Numbered from the stretch's first letter, positions 27,499-37,852 are shown. The stretch is DNA of 64,000 bases from JAVBMJ01 sp031551275 (GCA_031551275.1 JAVBNX010000004.1:62001-126000); one strand, 5' to 3'. Numbers and translations are program-made. Notes: generated from the sequence alone by a model not told the origin.

Positions 27499-28257
27499 TT
27501 ATGGGATGAGGCAGGATTTAAGCGGCATATCGCTTTGCCGGACCGCGTTGACGAAGAGCCTTGAGAACTCCTCCGCGCCCCGGACGCAAAGGTGGGTGTC
27601 GTCCTGCTTGCCGTCGGGGAAACGCTTGTACAGACCCGGGCCGACGTGGATGTAGAGCGCCTTGGACGCTTCGGGGCCGTATCCTTCGACCAGTTTTTTG
27701 GTCATCGCGTTCATGTCCACGCAGGGGGTCCCGGTCTCGGCTCCCACCTCGAGGGCGGCGGGGACGTAACGGCCGATGCTCTCCTGCAGGGTGCCGTCGG
27801 CGTTGAAGTGGCGGCGGACGATCGAGGTGGCCAGCATGGGGATGGCGCCTTTTTCACGCGTTTCGGCGATCATTTTGCGCAGGTTCTCCCTGTAGGTGGT
27901 CTGAGGGTCGGTGTAGCGGGCGGGATCCTCCGATTTCTGGTCGTTGTGGCCGAATTGGATCAGCACCATGTCGCCGGGCCTGAGTCGGTCGACCACACTC
28001 TGCCAGCGGCCCTGGTCGATGTAGCTCTTCGTGCTGCGGCCGTAGACGGCCACGTTCCTGATCACGATCTTCTCAGCGTCCAGGTATTGGGGCAGGCCGT
28101 CCACCCAACCCCGGCCGGGATCGGTCGGATCCTCGGCGAGGTAGGGATTCTCGGCCATGGTCGAGTCGCCCACGGTGTACAGGGTGGCGGGGCCGGGCCC
28201 CGAAGAACTGAGCAAAACGGCGGCGAGGGCCGCGAAAAGCAGGCGGACGGGTCTCAT
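27499..28257 (-). CDS. Secreted SGNH/GDSL hydrolase, rhamnogalacturonan acetylesterase-like
   Basis: The 252-residue protein has a signal peptide (MRPVRLLFAALAAVLLSSS). The SGNH blocks are visible: block I GDSTMAE (Ser), block III FGHND (Asn of GHND) and block V DDTHLC (Asp/His). This arrangement is closest to rhamnogalacturonan acetylesterases, which remove acetyl groups from pectin backbones, but the family also includes other carbohydrate esterases. It would act in the periplasm or outside. It lies 28 nt downstream of asd in the same direction and may be read from the PBP1A-asd transcript. Confidence 0.85.
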   Translation of the reverse strand: MRPVRLLFAALAAVLLSSSGPGPATLYTVGDSTMAENPYLAEDPTDPGRGWVDGLPQYLDAEKIVIRNVAVYGRSTKSYIDQGRWQSVVDRLRPGDMVLIQFGHNDQKSEDPARYTDPQTTYRENLRKMIAETREKGAIPMLATSIVRRHFNADGTLQESIGRYVPAALEVGAETGTPCVDMNAMTKKLVEGYGPEASKALYIHVGPGLYKRFPDGKQDDTHLCVRGAEEFSRLFVNAVRQSDMPLKSCLIP

Positions 28258-28285
28258 GGCATTGGGCGGGTGAGGTGGATGGATG

Positions 28286-29281
<996 letters not shown>

Positions 29282-29299
29282 ATAATCAGCTAAATTAGG

Positions 29300-31660
29300 T
29301 TAATCGAAAAATTCGTCCGGCGCGCTCGAAGTCGTGTCGGTGATCCCGTCGTCGCCCCCGCAGTCGTAGCTGACCACGCCCACGGGCAGGGCGAATCCGT
29401 CGGTCTGGCGGATGCCCAAACGGGGATCGGCGTAGACCTTCTCCATGAACTTGCCGAAGATGGGCAGCGCCATCACCGAACCCTCGGCGCGGGAGAAGAG
29501 GTGGACGCTGCGGTCCTCGCCGCCGACCCACGCCCCGGCCACCAGTTTGGGCGTCACGCCCATGAACCACGCGTCGGAGTTGTTCTGGGAGGTCCCCGTT
29601 TTGCCCCCCATCGCCCCGGTGAACTTGTAGACGTTGCGCAACTTGTTGGCCGTGCCGTTGCTGACCACGAATTGCAGCATACCCAGCATGGTGTAGGCGG
29701 TCTGCTCGCTGATCACGTCGGACGATGCCGGCGCGAAGGAGCCCAGCAAATTGCCGTGGCGGTCTTCGACGCGGGTAACCACGTTGGGGCGGGTGTAGAC
29801 CCCCCGGTTGGGGTAGACGCAATAGCTGGCCACCATCTCGGACAGCGCCACGTCGGGCGTGCCCAGGCAGACGGCGTAGACCGGGTCGACGTAGGAGGTG
29901 ATCCCCATCTTGTGGATGAAGTCGGCCACCGCCGCCGGTTGCTTGGCCTGCTTCATGATCCAGGCCGAGTAGTTGTTGCGGCTCAGGGCCATACCCCAGC
30001 GCAGGGGGTGCGGAACGCCGTCGTAGACCACGTTGCCCGCCTCCTTGGGGGTCCAGGCGTCGCCCGTGTCGGTCTCGATCGAGACGGGCAGGTTGGGCAC
30101 CATCGTGCAGGGGGTGTAGCCGAGGTGCTCGATGGCGAAGGTGTAGATAAAGGGTTTGATGGCCGACCCCACCTGGCGGCGGCCCTGGCTGACCATGTCG
30201 TACTTGAAGTAGCGGAAGTTGGGGCCGCCCACGTAGGCCTTCACGTTGCCCGTCTCGGGGTCCATGGCCATAAAGCCGGAGCGCATGATCCGCTTGTGCC
30301 AGATGATCGAGTCCCGCGGCGACATGATCGTGTCGATCTCGCCCTTGTAGGAGAAGACCCTCATTTCGCACGGGGTGGCGAACGCCTTGTCGATCTCCGC
30401 CTCGGAGGCGTTGCGCTCCTTGAGCTCGCGGTAGCGGTCGGTCTGGCGGATGGCGTTGCGGATGATACTCTCCACGCCCTCCTTGTTGACGCTGTTGAAG
30501 GTTACCCCCGTGCGCTTGATCTGCGCGTCCATGGCGGGCTGGACCTCGTTTTTCATCTGCTCCCACAGGGCCGCCTCGGCGTAGCGCTGCATGGCGGCGT
30601 TGATGGTGGTGTAGATCTTCAGGCCGTCCCGGTAGATGTTGTATTGCGTGCCGTCGGCCTTGGTGTTCTTGTTGCACCAGCCGTACAGGGGGTCGTTCTC
30701 CCAGCGCGTCAGGGCCTGCTCGTAGTCCCAGTCGGAGTTGAACTGGCTGCGCGTGGGCCTGGAGGCTGTCATGGTCAGGCGCAGCATCTCGCGGAAGTAG
30801 GTCCCCGCTCCTTCGTTGTGGGATACGGGCCTATATATCAGCTCGATGGGCAGGGCCTTGATCGAGTCGAAGTCGTGTTTGGTCAGGTAGTCGCGGCTCT
30901 CCATGCGGCCCAGCACCAGGTTGCGCCTTTGCAGGGCGTTGTCCGGGTTTTTGACCGGGCTGTATTTGGTCGGCGCGTTGACCACGCCCACCAACAGGGC
31001 CGCCTCATGGGCGTTCAGTTCGGCGGGGGTCTTGGAGAAGAAGGTCTGGGCGGCCGACTTGATCCCGAACGCGTTGCTGCCGAACTCCACCGTGTTGAGG
31101 TACATGGCGATGATCTCCTCCTTGGTGTAGTTGTACTCGATCAAAACGGCGGTGATCCACTCCTTGAGCTTGGCGATCACGGTGGCTTGTTTGCGCTTGA
31201 TCCCGTCCGTGCCCTCCAGCCTTTCGCGCATGTTGTAGAGGTTCTTGGCGACCTGCTGCGAGATGGTGCTGCCGCCGCCCTGCTTTTGTCCCAGCGCGAC
31301 GGTCTTGACCGCCACGCGGACCAGCGAGATAAAGTCGATGCCCGAGTGGGAGTAGAACCGCGCGTCCTCGGTGGCGACCAGCGCCTCGACCAGGCTGGGC
31401 GATAGTTCGTTGTATGTCACGAAGGAACGGTTCTGGACGTAGAACGCCCCGATCATTTCGCCCTCCTCGGAGAAAATTTCGGTGGCGATGTTACTTTTCG
31501 GGTTCTCGAGCTCCTCGAACGAGGGAAGTTTGCCGAATACGCCCATCGCGGCCAGTATCAGCATGAAAGCCAGGATAACGAACGGGGCTATGACGATCGT
31601 CCAAAACCATTTGACGAAGGTTTTGTGGCTCTGTTTGGGCTGTCTGTTTTGTGGTACCAT
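29300..31660 (-). CDS. mrcA: Bifunctional penicillin-binding protein 1A
   Basis: The 786-residue class A PBP polymerises and crosslinks peptidoglycan in the periplasm. One membrane anchor (about 14-40), a GT51 transglycosylase domain (ATEDARFYSHSGID with the catalytic Glu, GGSTISQQVAKNLY, KEEIIAMYLN) and a transpeptidase domain (GSAIKPF Ser-x-x-Lys, SRNNYSAWI, KTGTSQNN) are present. The ATG at 31660 was chosen because a TATCTTTG box is 8 nt upstream; the frame is open further upstream but runs through a family B repeat. Confidence 0.95.
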   Translation of the reverse strand: MVPQNRQPKQSHKTFVKWFWTIVIAPFVILAFMLILAAMGVFGKLPSFEELENPKSNIATEIFSEEGEMIGAFYVQNRSFVTYNELSPSLVEALVATEDARFYSHSGIDFISLVRVAVKTVALGQKQGGGSTISQQVAKNLYNMRERLEGTDGIKRKQATVIAKLKEWITAVLIEYNYTKEEIIAMYLNTVEFGSNAFGIKSAAQTFFSKTPAELNAHEAALLVGVVNAPTKYSPVKNPDNALQRRNLVLGRMESRDYLTKHDFDSIKALPIELIYRPVSHNEGAGTYFREMLRLTMTASRPTRSQFNSDWDYEQALTRWENDPLYGWCNKNTKADGTQYNIYRDGLKIYTTINAAMQRYAEAALWEQMKNEVQPAMDAQIKRTGVTFNSVNKEGVESIIRNAIRQTDRYRELKERNASEAEIDKAFATPCEMRVFSYKGEIDTIMSPRDSIIWHKRIMRSGFMAMDPETGNVKAYVGGPNFRYFKYDMVSQGRRQVGSAIKPFIYTFAIEHLGYTPCTMVPNLPVSIETDTGDAWTPKEAGNVVYDGVPHPLRWGMALSRNNYSAWIMKQAKQPAAVADFIHKMGITSYVDPVYAVCLGTPDVALSEMVASYCVYPNRGVYTRPNVVTRVEDRHGNLLGSFAPASSDVISEQTAYTMLGMLQFVVSNGTANKLRNVYKFTGAMGGKTGTSQNNSDAWFMGVTPKLVAGAWVGGEDRSVHLFSRAEGSVMALPIFGKFMEKVYADPRLGIRQTDGFALPVGVVSYDCGGDDGITDTTSSAPDEFFD

Positions 31661-31668
31661 CTGGGGGG

Positions 31669-31676
31669 CAAAGATA
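31669..31676 (-). promoter_or_regulatory. -7 box of the PBP1A-asd operon
   Basis: Minus strand TATCTTTG, 8 nt before the start codon, implying a very short leader. Confidence 0.6.
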
Positions 31677-31690
31677 CAATTTTTTATGTA

Positions 31691-31810
31691 GCTGCGCATA
31701 TCGCAGGCCATCTTTTGCACATCCCCCGCCCCGAAAATCCTCACATACTTCAGTACGCTGCGGTTTTCGGGGCGGGGGATGCACAAAACCTGACCTACGC
31801 TATGCACAGC
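31691..31810. repeat. Family B palindromic repeat, copy 1
   Basis: Starts GCTGCGCATATCGCAGG and ends with CTACGCTATGCACAGC, with inner arms CCCCCGCCCCGAAAA and TTTTCGGGGCGGGGG around TACTTCAGTACG. Related copies at 46547-46669 and, in the other orientation, 49134-49256. Confidence 0.8.
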
Positions 31811-31858
31811 GCCGCTCTGGAAAGGAGTGACCGGGTAGGTGTTTTTCTAAAAGTTTTG

Positions 31859-31866
31859 TATATTTG
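31859..31866 (+). promoter_or_regulatory. -7 box before the structured RNA
   Basis: TATATTTG fits TAnnTTTG, about 50 nt before the structured element at 31918. No TTG box at the right distance. Confidence 0.4.
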
Positions 31867-31917
31867 CATTGGTAATACGACATATTTTTTAACGTGCTTG
31901 ACGTTAATCTTTATTTT

Positions 31918-32095
31918 CTTGCCGAAACCTAGGAATTTCTAATGCAGAAAAATAAGATGACCGTCTCGCGCCAGGTTGGGCGCGAGCTTTCTCTTATTTC
32001 TGTGTGGGTCTCCTAGGGCCTCGGCAAGGGTAAGTTGAAATGCCTCGCGTCCTTCCTTTTCAGGTTGTAAGAGCACTCCACCCCGCTTGCCGAGG
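31918..32095 (+). ncRNA. Candidate structured RNA with a long interrupted hairpin, 6S-like in shape
   Basis: CTTGCCGA (31918-31925) pairs with TCGGCAAG (32021-32028); CCTAGGA (31928-31934) with TCCTAGG (32011-32017); AGAAAAATAAGA (31946-31957) with TCTTATTTCT (31992-32001); CTCGCGC (31965-31971) with GCGCGAG (31980-31986). The result is one rod of about 110 nt with an internal bubble, as in 6S-type RNAs such as the Bacteroidales-1 motif. A later segment CTTGCCGAGG (32086-32095) can pair perfectly with the same CCTCGGCAAG, offering an alternative fold. Strand and identity are inferred; it could also be a leader of the gene at 32122. Confidence 0.5.
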
Positions 32096-32121
32096 CATCA
32101 GGCGTAAAATGGCGAGTAACC

Positions 32122-32577
32122 ATGCTGCGAGGCGTTTTCGGGCAGATCATTTCCCCCTCTACCATCCACAATTATTGCAAGTCCGCGCTCGGCGAGACGT
32201 TGTCCGAGTTGAACGCCTGCGGACGTTTCGCCCCCGGGACGATCGAGGAGTTGCTGCCCGGCCTGCCCGATGTGGCCGGGATCGAGATCGTGGTCCATGT
32301 TTGCGGCCGTCCGTTGGTCTACTCGTTCGACAGTGGGCTGCGTTGCCGGGAGGTGCGCTATGCCCTTCCGGTGTATGACACGGAGGTTGTCGGGGCGCAC
32401 ATGGGATACCTCGACGCGGAGATGCGCCGGGACGGGGAGTTTTGCTGGTGGGAAACCGATTCGGTAATCGATCCCGGAAGCCGGTTTTTCGTGAAGATCG
32501 CCTGCGACGGGGAGCACTGCACCGTGCGCCACAGCAAAAAGCCGGCGGGTCAAACCGTCGCCACGGCGATCGTGTAG
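32122..32577 (+). CDS. Hypothetical protein, possible gene after the structured RNA
   Basis: The 151-codon frame gives a balanced protein that I do not recognise (SPSTIHNYCKSALGE, GIEIVVHVCGRPLVYSF, HMGYLDAEMRRDGEF). It has no signal peptide or membrane helix. Its last 28 nt overlap tail-to-tail with the phosphopantetheinyl transferase gene. In this GC-rich DNA long chance frames are common, and the opposite strand is also open here, so its reality rests on composition alone. No better gene fills the 31811-32549 interval besides the structured RNA. Confidence 0.45.
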   Translation: MLRGVFGQIISPSTIHNYCKSALGETLSELNACGRFAPGTIEELLPGLPDVAGIEIVVHVCGRPLVYSFDSGLRCREVRYALPVYDTEVVGAHMGYLDAEMRRDGEFCWWETDSVIDPGSRFFVKIACDGEHCTVRHSKKPAGQTVATAIV

Positions 32578-33215
32578 CCGTCCAACCTGCGCACCTCGAT
32601 CGGGACGGCGGGGCTCAGGGTCCCGTCCGGGCGGCGGTATTTGCCCTGCCAGGTTCGTTGCGCGGGGTCGGTGCCGGTCAAAACGATGTCGTCGGCCAGC
32701 GAGAGGCCTTCGATGTGGGCCAGCTTGTAGAGCGCCTCCTTGCAGCACCAGACCGCAGCCTGGAAATTCGCGTAGTCGCCCCGCATCAGGCAGGTCTCGC
32801 CGGGGGCGATGTATTTGTGGGCCACGGCCGAGAAGTTGCGGTCGTTCTGCTCGATGTCCACGCCGATGGGGGTGGGGGAGAATCCGGCCAGGGCGTAGTC
32901 TCCGGCGTGGGAGACGGAGATATAGCCGGGGGCGGGGCTGCCTGTGGCGGGGTTTTCGTGAGCGGGGCTGCCGGTAATCACGGGTGCGCCCTGTTCGGTA
33001 TAGCCGATCTCGGGGTGCGCCCCGATCAGGGCATGCAGGGCGGCTCGGCCCGCTAAAAAGTGCCTGCGGCGGCGGGGATTGGCGATCTCGCGCGCCTGGA
33101 CGGCGGCGGAGTCCGGGACCAGGGCGAGAAGCTCCTCTTCGGTCTCGGCGATGTGCCAAAGCAGGCAGTTTTCTATATCGAAATCAATAGCGGGCATGGG
33201 CAGCAGGGTGGACAA
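32550..33215 (-). CDS. 4'-phosphopantetheinyl transferase (Sfp type)
   Basis: The 221-residue enzyme moves the phosphopantetheine arm of CoA onto a serine of an acyl or peptidyl carrier protein. The family motifs are GVDIEQNDR (Mg-binding Asp and Glu) and WCCKEALYKL (the WxxKEAxxK motif). A Gly/Pro/Ala-rich insertion (about ITGSPAHENPATGSPAPG) sits just before the ISVSHAGDYAL motif. It is the last gene of the run that starts at rsmH, 36 nt after the DUF3795 gene. The target carrier protein is not in the window. Confidence 0.9.
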   Translation of the reverse strand: MSTLLPMPAIDFDIENCLLWHIAETEEELLALVPDSAAVQAREIANPRRRRHFLAGRAALHALIGAHPEIGYTEQGAPVITGSPAHENPATGSPAPGYISVSHAGDYALAGFSPTPIGVDIEQNDRNFSAVAHKYIAPGETCLMRGDYANFQAAVWCCKEALYKLAHIEGLSLADDIVLTGTDPAQRTWQGKYRRPDGTLSPAVPIEVRRLDGYTIAVATV

Positions 33216-33251
33216 GGCAGGCGGGAGGGTGGGCGCGGGCTTAAAAAGCGG

Positions 33252-33578
33252 TTATTTTTTAATCGCCATGCGCCCGTCCTGCGCGCGCTCGGCGGCGTAA
33301 ACGGCGATCCCGGCCTCTTTGATCCGGGCGATCGAGGCGGCACGGTCGGTCCTGAACACGAAGCCGATTACTTTGGAGAAGACGTTGTTGAACTTTTTGC
33401 ACTCCGAAAGGGGCATCAGCGTGCAGTCGGCGCAGGTGGCGTAGTGGTTTTCCAGGCAACACTTGCGGATCTCGCACCACGAGGCTTTTTCGTTGCCCTG
33501 GCAACCGGGGCATTTCCCTTTTTTGAAGCTGTTGCAGGCTCCGCACCAGAGCCCGCAGAAGGCGACGTTGTTTTCCAT
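33252..33578 (-). CDS. DUF3795 cysteine-rich protein
   Basis: The 108-residue protein has ten or so Cys in the order CGLWCGAC, CPGCQG, WCEIRKCC and CADC, the pattern of DUF3795, probably a zinc or iron-sulfur binding protein. The family has no established function. It is 6 nt after gldE and 36 nt before the phosphopantetheinyl transferase gene and belongs to the same transcript. Confidence 0.8.
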   Translation of the reverse strand: MENNVAFCGLWCGACNSFKKGKCPGCQGNEKASWCEIRKCCLENHYATCADCTLMPLSECKKFNNVFSKVIGFVFRTDRAASIARIKEAGIAVYAAERAQDGRMAIKK

Positions 33579-33584
33579 ACCGGG

Positions 33585-34895
33585 TTATTTTTTAGGTTCG
33601 TGGGCGGCGGGGGCGGGTTTGACCTTGATCTTGCCCGCGCGGCGCCCCTCCATCGACTGGACCGTGAACAGGTAGCCCGCGACGGTCAGCTCCTCGCCGC
33701 GGCGCAAAAAGTCGCGCTTCTGCTCGATGAGCATACCGGCGATGGTCTCCGAATCGCCCTTGTAGTTGTCGAAGTAGCCCTCGCCCAGGTCGTAGACCTT
33801 TTCCAGCTCGCTCAAATGGGATTTGCCCTCGAAGATGTAGGTGTTCTCGCCGACCTTGTCGTAGGGGGCCTGCTCGTGGTCCGATTCGTCGGTGATCTCG
33901 CCCACGATCTCCTCGAGGATGTCCTCCAACGAGACCAGGCCCAGGGTCGAGCCGTACTCGTCGACCACGATGGCAAGATGGACCTTGTTGGCTTGGAACT
34001 CCTCCAAAAGGTCGTTGATCTTCTTGTTTTCGGGCACGAAGTAGGGCTTGCGGATCAGGGAGAGCCAGTCGAATCGCTCTTGGGTAAGGTAGGCGATCAG
34101 GTCCTTGACGTAGAGCACCCCCTTGATCTTGTCCAACGACTCCTCGTAGACGGGGATGCGCGAGAAACCCGATTCGATGATCCGGTTTTTGACCTGCGCG
34201 AAGTCCGAGTCCGCGTCGATGGCCACCACGTCGAGCCTGGGTTTCATGATCTCGGTAACCTCCGTGCGGACGAAGCCCACGATGCCGCTCAGCATCTTGC
34301 GCTCCTCCTCGCTCTGGCTGCCGGTAATCTCGATCGCGTTGGAGAGCTCGCCGATCGAGATGTTGGGCTTTACGCTCGAGACAGAGCCGTTGATCAGGTT
34401 GCCGAAGCGGATCAGCACGTAGCTGATCGGTTTGAGCAACGTCTTTAAAAACAGGATGAAGGGGGCGATGAACCGCGCGAACTTCAGCGACGAGTAGCCC
34501 GCGAAGATCTTGGGGATGATCTCCCCGAACAACAGCAACACGAAGGTAACGATCACCGTCTTGACCAGGAATTCGGCGGTGGCTGAGGCCTTGTCGAAGT
34601 CGATCACATGGTTGATGATGTCGTTCGAGAGGATGACGATGGCGATGTTGACCAGGTTGTTGGCCACCAGGATCGTGGCCAGCAGATAGTCCTCCATGCC
34701 CAGAAGTTTGAGTATGGCGTTGTTGGCCTTGCCCGGGTGGTTGCGGACCTGGTTGATGTTGGATGGCGAGAGCGAGAAGAACGCCGTCTCGGCGCCCGAG
34801 ACCAAAGCGGATATGGCAAGCAGGAGCACCACCGCCCCCAGCAAAACCAGCACGGAGGGGTCGAAGGGTCTGAATGTCAACAGGCAGTAAATCAT
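33585..34895 (-). CDS. gldE: CNNM/CorC-type membrane protein, GldE-like
   Basis: The 436-residue protein has an N-terminal DUF21 membrane domain with about four helices (residues 1-190; SGAETAFFSLS motif), two CBS domains (about 205-325; MKPRLDVVAID, GVLYVKDLI, LAIVVDEYGSTLGLVSLEDILEEIVGEI) and a CorC_HlyC domain (about 345-425). Proteins of this type in gliding Bacteroidetes are called GldE. CNNM relatives are implicated in Mg2+ or Co2+ efflux. Here it follows ftsZ by 20 nt, outside any gliding cluster, so a general ion-homeostasis role is more likely than motility. Confidence 0.88.
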   Translation of the reverse strand: MIYCLLTFRPFDPSVLVLLGAVVLLLAISALVSGAETAFFSLSPSNINQVRNHPGKANNAILKLLGMEDYLLATILVANNLVNIAIVILSNDIINHVIDFDKASATAEFLVKTVIVTFVLLLFGEIIPKIFAGYSSLKFARFIAPFILFLKTLLKPISYVLIRFGNLINGSVSSVKPNISIGELSNAIEITGSQSEEERKMLSGIVGFVRTEVTEIMKPRLDVVAIDADSDFAQVKNRIIESGFSRIPVYEESLDKIKGVLYVKDLIAYLTQERFDWLSLIRKPYFVPENKKINDLLEEFQANKVHLAIVVDEYGSTLGLVSLEDILEEIVGEITDESDHEQAPYDKVGENTYIFEGKSHLSELEKVYDLGEGYFDNYKGDSETIAGMLIEQKRDFLRRGEELTVAGYLFTVQSMEGRRAGKIKVKPAPAAHEPKK

Positions 34896-34915
34896 GGAGG
34901 CGGACTCTCGCGCGC

Positions 34916-36385
34916 TTAGTCGAACAGCGAGCCGGTTTTGGCGTCAGGCTCCTGCTCGTCGCGCTTGATCGTGTTGCCTTTCGCCTGGCGGATCGAGAAG
35001 ACGATCCGGCTGCGGATGTAGGCGGGCGTGTTCCACAATTCGTCGATGTTGGGGTAGGGCTTGCCCTGCTCGGCCTTCAGGATGTTGGTGCCGGAGGGGG
35101 TTTGGGCCGTGCCTGCGGGCCTCGGGGGGGCGGTTTGCTGCGGCTGGGGTGGCACCGGCGGCTGCATCTGCGGCTGGGCGGGGCCTTGGGGCGCACCCGT
35201 TCCGGGGCGCTGGGCGCCGGGCTGGGCGGAAAGGCCCTGTCCGGGTTGTCCTGCTTGGCCGGGTTGCGCGCCCGGGATGACCCCGGGGCGGGGCTGCGGC
35301 GTGGGGGGCTCGGCGGGGGGCGTCCACCGTCCCGCCCTGTCGCCCTGCGCGGACTGCTCGTCGGGGCTCTCGGGACTTTCGGGGGATTTGGGGCGGGTCT
35401 CCAGCGAGGCGTCATTGAAGCCCGTGGCTACCAGCGTGACCTCGACCATGTCGCCCAGCGAGGGGTCGTGTCCCTCGCCCCAGATCACGTTGGCGCCATT
35501 GCCGGCGCGGCCCTGGACAAAGGAGACGATATCGTCCATGGCCTCGTCCAGGGTGAGTTCCTCGTCGCCGTAGGTAATGTTGATCAAGATGTTCTTGGCC
35601 CCCATGATGTCGTTGTGGTTCAGCAGGGGGGAGTTCAGCGCGCCCAGGGCGGCCTGCGAGGCCCGGTCCTCGCCGCCCGCGCGGCAGGAACCCATCAGGG
35701 CGATGCCGCTGTCGGACATGACGGTCCTTACGTCGGCGAAGTCCACGTTGACCAGCCCGGGGCGGGTAATCAGCTCGGCGATCGCCCGCGCACCCGTGGC
35801 CAGGATGTTGTTGGCCATGCCGAAGGCCTCCTTCATCTTCATCTTGCCGTAGATCTCCTGGATGCTTTCGTTCTTGATGATCAGCAGCGCGTCCACGCTC
35901 TGGCGCATCTGCTCCAAACCCTCCAGGGCCTGGTTGTTGCGGATGGGACCCTCCTTCTCGAAGGGCAGCGTGACGATGCCCACGGTCAGAATACCCATAT
36001 CCTTGGCGGCCTTGGCGATGACCGGACCGGCGCCCGTACCCGTGCCCCCGCCCATGCCGGCGGTCACGAAGATCATCTTGATCTGCTCCTCGCGCAGGAT
36101 GGATTTGATCTCCTCCACGCGCTCGAGGGCAGCCTCGCGCGCCTTCTCGGGGCGGTTGCCCGCGCCCAGGCCCTCGCCCAGGCTGACCTTGATGGGGACG
36201 GGCGAGTCGATCAGGGCCTGGCGGTCGGTGTTGCAGACCATGAAGCTGACCTCGGCGATGCCCAACTCGAACATGTGGTTGACCGCGTTGCTGCCTGCGC
36301 CGCCCACGCCCGCCGCCATGATGATTGACGGGGAGATCTTCTCTATGTTGCGCCAACCTGCCGGTGAAATGATTTCGTCTACCAT
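34916..36385 (-). CDS. ftsZ: Cell division protein FtsZ
   Basis: The 489-residue tubulin homologue forms the cytokinetic Z ring. The GTP-binding loops GVGGAGSNAVN and GMGGGTGTGAGP and the T7 loop with NVDFADV are intact within residues 1-330. A long Pro/Gly/Gln-rich linker (about 335-440) follows, then a conserved C-terminal segment ELWNTPAYIRSRI and a basic tail. It is the end of the dcw order ftsQ-ftsA-ftsZ, 11 nt after ftsA. Confidence 0.98.
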   Translation of the reverse strand: MVDEIISPAGWRNIEKISPSIIMAAGVGGAGSNAVNHMFELGIAEVSFMVCNTDRQALIDSPVPIKVSLGEGLGAGNRPEKAREAALERVEEIKSILREEQIKMIFVTAGMGGGTGTGAGPVIAKAAKDMGILTVGIVTLPFEKEGPIRNNQALEGLEQMRQSVDALLIIKNESIQEIYGKMKMKEAFGMANNILATGARAIAELITRPGLVNVDFADVRTVMSDSGIALMGSCRAGGEDRASQAALGALNSPLLNHNDIMGAKNILINITYGDEELTLDEAMDDIVSFVQGRAGNGANVIWGEGHDPSLGDMVEVTLVATGFNDASLETRPKSPESPESPDEQSAQGDRAGRWTPPAEPPTPQPRPGVIPGAQPGQAGQPGQGLSAQPGAQRPGTGAPQGPAQPQMQPPVPPQPQQTAPPRPAGTAQTPSGTNILKAEQGKPYPNIDELWNTPAYIRSRIVFSIRQAKGNTIKRDEQEPDAKTGSLFD

Positions 36386-36396
36386 AGCTCAGCGCG

Positions 36397-37836
36397 TTAT
36401 TTTATTTCGGGATCGTCGTCGACCACCTTGTAGGAGTCGTTAAAGGTCTCTTTGACCGTCGTGGTAAGTCTTTCCCACCAACGCGGTTTCTTCGGTTCCT
36501 CTTTGCCCGGATCAATGGGTTGGTCGATATCGACGTCCGTATCGGGCGTGTTTCCCGTGATGTCGGGTTGGGGATTCCTGGGCGTGATCCTGCGTATGGT
36601 GTCGGGTTCCGGTTTAGGTGTGGGGGGCGGCGGGGTGGGTGTTCCCGTGCCTGTGGGGGGCGTGATCCTCCGGATGTTCTCCACGCCGGGGTTGCGTCCC
36701 TCGTCGATGGCCTTCAGCAGAATGCCCACGGCAGCTGCCAGGGCGGGATCGGCGACCAGCGATGCCGAGTCCGCGTCGACGGGCAGGGTGGCCGAACCCA
36801 AACGGACGGCCATGCCGGTCGTCTTCTGGGCCAGCGATTCGATTCCTTTCATCAGCGAACCGCCGCCCGTGAGCACAATGCCCGCGGAGAGCTTACCCGC
36901 ATAGCCCGACTTCTCGATCTCGCGCGCCACGAAGCGGAAGATCTCGGTCAGGCGCGCCTCGGCGATCAGGGCCAGGTTCTTGAATGAGACGTCCTTTTGG
37001 GAGTTGCCGATGCCGGGGACCTTGATGAATTTATCCTCAGGGGCCTGCTCTGCGTCCGCGCAGGCGTATTTGACCTTGAGCTCCTCGATGTATTTCTCCA
37101 GGATGCCGTAGGCGCGCAGGTCGTTGTTGACCGCGTTGCTGCCGATGGGCACCACGGCGATGTGGCGCATCAAATCCTCGTGGTAGATGCAGATGTCGGT
37201 CGTCCCGCCGCCGAAGTCGACCACGGCCACGCCCATGTTCCGTTCGTCGGGAGTGGTGACCGCGTCGGCCGCCGCCAGGGCGTTGATGTAGAGCTTGCCC
37301 TGGCGCGTGTTGTTGACCCTGCGCAGGGCGTTTTCGAGCCTCGAGGCGGCGTTCCGGTTGGAGATCAAGAAGTTGAACGTGGCTTCCAGTTTTTGCCCGA
37401 ACATACCGACCGGGTTGCTTACCTGCTCGGAGTCGTTGATGATGTACTTCTGGGGCATGAAGTGGACGATGAACTCCCCGTCGTCGGCCTTGACGTTGTG
37501 CATGCTGTCGCTCAACTGCTGGACGTGGCTCTTTTTGATTTCGTCGTCGCCGCCTACCAGCACGTAGTACGATTTGCCCATGCAGCGGATGTGCTCGCCG
37601 GAGATCCCCGTGAAGACCTCCTGGACCTTAACGCCCAGTTTCTCCTCGAGCTGGGTGATGCCCTGCTGGATGCTTTTCGATGCCTGCTCGATGTTGCGGA
37701 TCTCGCCCCGCGTGACCCCTTCGCAGGGGATGACCACCTTTTCGGCTATGGTGAGTTTGCCGTCGTCGCCGCGGCTGCCTGCCACGATGGCCAGATTGCT
37801 CGACCCTAGATCGACGGCTACCAATAAGTTCTTCAT
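36397..37836 (-). CDS. ftsA: Cell division protein FtsA
   Basis: The 479-residue actin-like ATPase tethers FtsZ to the membrane. The phosphate-1 loop AVDLGSSNLAIV, VVDFGGGTTDICIY (phosphate 2) and the adenosine motif GIVLTGGGSLMKGI are visible. A Pro-rich linker (about 390-440) leads to a C-terminal amphipathic stretch (WWERLTTTVKETFNDSYK) suited as the membrane-targeting helix. Located between ftsQ and ftsZ, as usual. Confidence 0.97.
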   Translation of the reverse strand: MKNLLVAVDLGSSNLAIVAGSRGDDGKLTIAEKVVIPCEGVTRGEIRNIEQASKSIQQGITQLEEKLGVKVQEVFTGISGEHIRCMGKSYYVLVGGDDEIKKSHVQQLSDSMHNVKADDGEFIVHFMPQKYIINDSEQVSNPVGMFGQKLEATFNFLISNRNAASRLENALRRVNNTRQGKLYINALAAADAVTTPDERNMGVAVVDFGGGTTDICIYHEDLMRHIAVVPIGSNAVNNDLRAYGILEKYIEELKVKYACADAEQAPEDKFIKVPGIGNSQKDVSFKNLALIAEARLTEIFRFVAREIEKSGYAGKLSAGIVLTGGGSLMKGIESLAQKTTGMAVRLGSATLPVDADSASLVADPALAAAVGILLKAIDEGRNPGVENIRRITPPTGTGTPTPPPPTPKPEPDTIRRITPRNPQPDITGNTPDTDVDIDQPIDPGKEEPKKPRWWERLTTTVKETFNDSYKVVDDDPEIK

Positions 37837-37852
37837 ATGCGTTTCTTTCTTT

